Positions 35,097 to 36,806 of a stretch of 36,806 bases of DNA are shown here, piece by piece. Position 1 is the first letter of the stretch, and each line of letters begins with the position of its first letter. The position numbers were made by a program, and so were the translations under genes. A model generated the notes under the pieces. It had not been told where the DNA came from and did not search any database. It saw only the letters and a program-made list of their open reading frames with translations. This DNA is from Saprospiraceae bacterium (GTDB taxonomy: Bacteria; Bacteroidota; Bacteroidia; Chitinophagales; Saprospiraceae), in the NCBI GenBank assembly GCA_028285085.1, contig JANQQI010000096.1, positions 1-36,806 of the forward strand, in the 5' to 3' direction.

Positions 35097-36428
35097 CTAG
35101 CCGCCGACGTAATTATGTGGCGTGATTTGCTTAAGTTCCTCTTTGATAACTGCGTTAATGGCTAATCTATCGATAAATTCGTGAATATCTGCTTTTTCGA
35201 CCACCGCTTTACCACGGGTGAGTGCTTTTAATGCTTCGTAAGGTTGATCATAGCCTTCCCGTCGTAGAATATTTTGAATGGCTTCAGCGACGACCATCCA
35301 GTTGTGGTCAAGATCACTGTGCAGTTTTGCTTCGTTGAGCAATAGCTTAGAGCAACCTTTCAAGATGGATTTAAAAGCAATCATAGTATGGCCGAATGGG
35401 ACGCCGATATTACGTAGAACGGTGCTATCGGTTAGGTCGCGTTGTAAACGTGAGATGGGCAGCTTAGCAGCCAAATGCTCAAATAAGGCATTAGCGATAC
35501 CGAGATTACCTTCCGCATTTTCAAAGTCGATCGGATTGACCTTGTGGGGCATAGCTGAGGATCCTACTTCTCCTTTGATGACCTTCTGGCGGAAATATTC
35601 CATGCTGATATAAGTCCAAATATCGCGGCAAAAATCAATGAGAATTGTATTGATGCGCGAAAAAGCGTGGAAGAGTGCCGCAAGGTTGTCGTAGTGCTCA
35701 ATTTGGGTCGTGTGCTGAGAGCGACTAAGGCCGAGGTATTCTGTGACAAAATGATCACCGAACAGGCGCCAATTTGTGCTGGGATAGGCGACATAGTGGG
35801 CATTGAAATTACCCGTAGCACCACCGAATTTGGCACTATGTGGCACCGCCTGGAGCTGCTTGATTTGCACATCAAGGCGCTCCAGAAAGACTCGGAATTC
35901 TTTACCCAGCAGGGTGGGGGAAGCGGGTTGGCCGTGCGTACGCGCGAGCATGGGAACGCTGACCCATTCTTCGGCAAAAGCGGCAATCTGATCACGCACT
36001 TGCTTAAACATTGGCAAATATACCTGCTCCAAAGCATGTTTTAGCAAGAGAGGTGTAGCGGTGTTGTTTACGTCTTGTGAGGTCAAACCAAAATGAATGA
36101 ATTCTTTGTACTGACCAATTCCCAGTTCATCGAATTGGCTTTTGAGGAAGTACTCTACCGCTTTGACATCATGATTTGTGGTCTTCTCGATATTCTTAAT
36201 CTGGAGCGCATGGGTGAGGTTAAAATTCTCAAAGATATTATTGAGCTGATCTACTTTTTCATCTTCAAAACTAGCTAGCTGCGGTATTGGATGCTGCACT
36301 AGTGCGATGAAATATTGGATCTCGACGAATACGCGATACTTAATGAGGGCGTACTCAGAGAAGAATTCAGCAAGTTCTTTGGTTTTTTCGTGATACCGAC
36401 CGTCAATCGGTGAAATAGCTGTGAGCAT
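35097..36428 (-). CDS. purB: Adenylosuccinate lyase
   Basis: About 443 residues from the ATG at 36428 (MLTAISPIDGRYHEKTKEL), which matches the normal PurB N-terminus; a GTG at 36449 would add seven residues. Signature loop GSSAMPHKVNPIDFENAEGN is the fumarase/aspartase superfamily motif with the catalytic serine. TSQDVNNTATPLL and RTHGQPASPT are further active-site regions. It catalyses two beta-eliminations in purine synthesis: SAICAR to AICAR plus fumarate, and adenylosuccinate to AMP plus fumarate. It resembles the E. coli-type PurB in length and motifs. The Na/Pi transporter gene follows 17 bases downstream. Confidence 0.96.
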   Translation of the reverse strand: MLTAISPIDGRYHEKTKELAEFFSEYALIKYRVFVEIQYFIALVQHPIPQLASFEDEKVDQLNNIFENFNLTHALQIKNIEKTTNHDVKAVEYFLKSQFDELGIGQYKEFIHFGLTSQDVNNTATPLLLKHALEQVYLPMFKQVRDQIAAFAEEWVSVPMLARTHGQPASPTLLGKEFRVFLERLDVQIKQLQAVPHSAKFGGATGNFNAHYVAYPSTNWRLFGDHFVTEYLGLSRSQHTTQIEHYDNLAALFHAFSRINTILIDFCRDIWTYISMEYFRQKVIKGEVGSSAMPHKVNPIDFENAEGNLGIANALFEHLAAKLPISRLQRDLTDSTVLRNIGVPFGHTMIAFKSILKGCSKLLLNEAKLHSDLDHNWMVVAEAIQNILRREGYDQPYEALKALTRGKAVVEKADIHEFIDRLAINAVIKEELKQITPHNYVGG

Positions 36429-36562
36429 ATTGGGTGTAAAATTTGCCACAAAGCTAGCAAATTCTACGATTTGTAAGCATTAAAAGGGGGCACAGAATGA
36501 AAGATGAAGTCTGCATTGGCGAGACTTCTCAGGCATCCTCGGATGAGATGGTCGGAGACCAC

Positions 36563-36806
36563 CTAGTCTTGAAACTTAGCGCGGATCTTATCGGCTTCTT
36601 TCTCGGCTTTATCCAAAACATTTTGCGCCTTTTTATCGCCTTCAGCGATAATGTCTTCAGCCTTTTTATCGGATTCCTTGCGGAGCTTTTTGGCGGCCAC
36701 TTCGGCGGCTTTTTTCTTCAGGAAATTGCTGCCTGCCTCACCAACTAATTTATCAGCTTGCTCGTATCGCAGCGTTTTCGTCTGATCGGATATTTTCTTC
36801 GCTTCC
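36563..36806 (-). CDS. Lys/Ala/Glu-rich coiled-coil protein (3' end only)
   Basis: The minus strand reads an open frame of 80 codons entering from the right edge and ending at TAG 36565-36563. The peptide is rich in K, A, E and D (LKKKAAEVAAKKLRKESDKK, AEDIIAEGDKKAQNVLDKAE, KEADKIRAKFQD), typical of a long helical or coiled-coil tail. A plus-strand frame over 36497-36748 is its shadow and is hydrophobic only because it is antisense to Lys/Glu codons. The start and the rest of the protein lie beyond the window, so no function is assigned. It is upstream of purB on the same strand, 134 bases from the purB start. Confidence 0.72.
   Translation of the reverse strand, partial: EAKKISDQTKTLRYEQADKLVGEAGSNFLKKKAAEVAAKKLRKESDKKAEDIIAEGDKKAQNVLDKAEKEADKIRAKFQD

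Noticed and set aside
36449-36456. TAGCTTTG on the minus strand as a purB promoter
   Set aside because: It matches TAnnTTTG, but there is no -33 element at the right distance and it would leave a leader of only about 13 bases.
36497-36748. An 83-codon hydrophobic plus-strand frame near the right edge
   Set aside because: It is antisense to the Lys/Ala/Glu-rich minus-strand coding end, whose K/E codons read as L/F on the other strand.

Overview
This window looks like a chromosomal segment of a Bacteroidota bacterium, most likely the Saprospiraceae/Lewinella lineage. The lineage call is inference. It rests on type IX secretion (T9SS) C-terminal sorting domains, a choice-of-anchor L plus PKD protein, a giant SprB-repeat protein, several FG-GAP/VCBS proteins and lipoproteins, and promoters of the Bacteroidota form TTTG-N19/20-TAnnTTTG. 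I saw no tRNA, rRNA, CRISPR array, insertion sequence or prophage.

Layout. 1-197: the 3' end of a YpdA-like bacillithiol disulfide reductase. 281-3354: a PKD/T9SS surface protein overlapping by 4 bases with a metallo-beta-lactamase-fold hydrolase. 3736-8574 (minus): three exported active-site-serine enzymes, two class C beta-lactamase-like hydrolases around an S41 peptidase. 8716-10338 (minus): a SAM methyltransferase with an internally duplicated N-terminal module. 10339-10863: a long non-coding spacer between divergent genes. 10864-13955: a lipoprotein with twin six-cysteine modules, then an FG-GAP/UnbV (CRTAC1-like) lipoprotein. 14086-17872 (minus): a probable operon of an AraC-type regulator, an exported PDZ plus alpha/beta hydrolase, and an FG-GAP/T9SS protein. 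18058-19455 (minus): dihydrolipoamide dehydrogenase, with a clear promoter and terminator. 19706-22243: a LanB-type (lantibiotic dehydratase) protein made only of the tRNA-dependent glutamylation-type domain. 22397-22786: a small coiled-coil protein. 23030-31351: a 2773-residue secreted protein with 31 SprB-type repeats. 31525-33402: a TMTC-like membrane glycosyltransferase with TPRs. 33406-36449 (minus): purB followed by a Na/Pi cotransporter. 36563-36806 (minus): the 3' end of a Lys/Ala/Glu-rich gene that runs off the window.

How the genes fit together. Much of the window encodes the cell envelope and exported proteome: T9SS cargo, lipoproteins, exported hydrolases, and possibly a glycosyltransferase that decorates cargo. 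Housekeeping genes (lpdA, purB, Na/Pi transporter) are interspersed. The most unusual locus is the orphan LanB-like gene. It has the glutamylation-type domain but no elimination domain, no LanC cyclase, no transporter and no recognisable precursor peptide nearby. This is the architecture of split LanBs and of PEARLs (peptide aminoacyl-tRNA ligases), so it may mark an undescribed tRNA-dependent peptide or protein modification.
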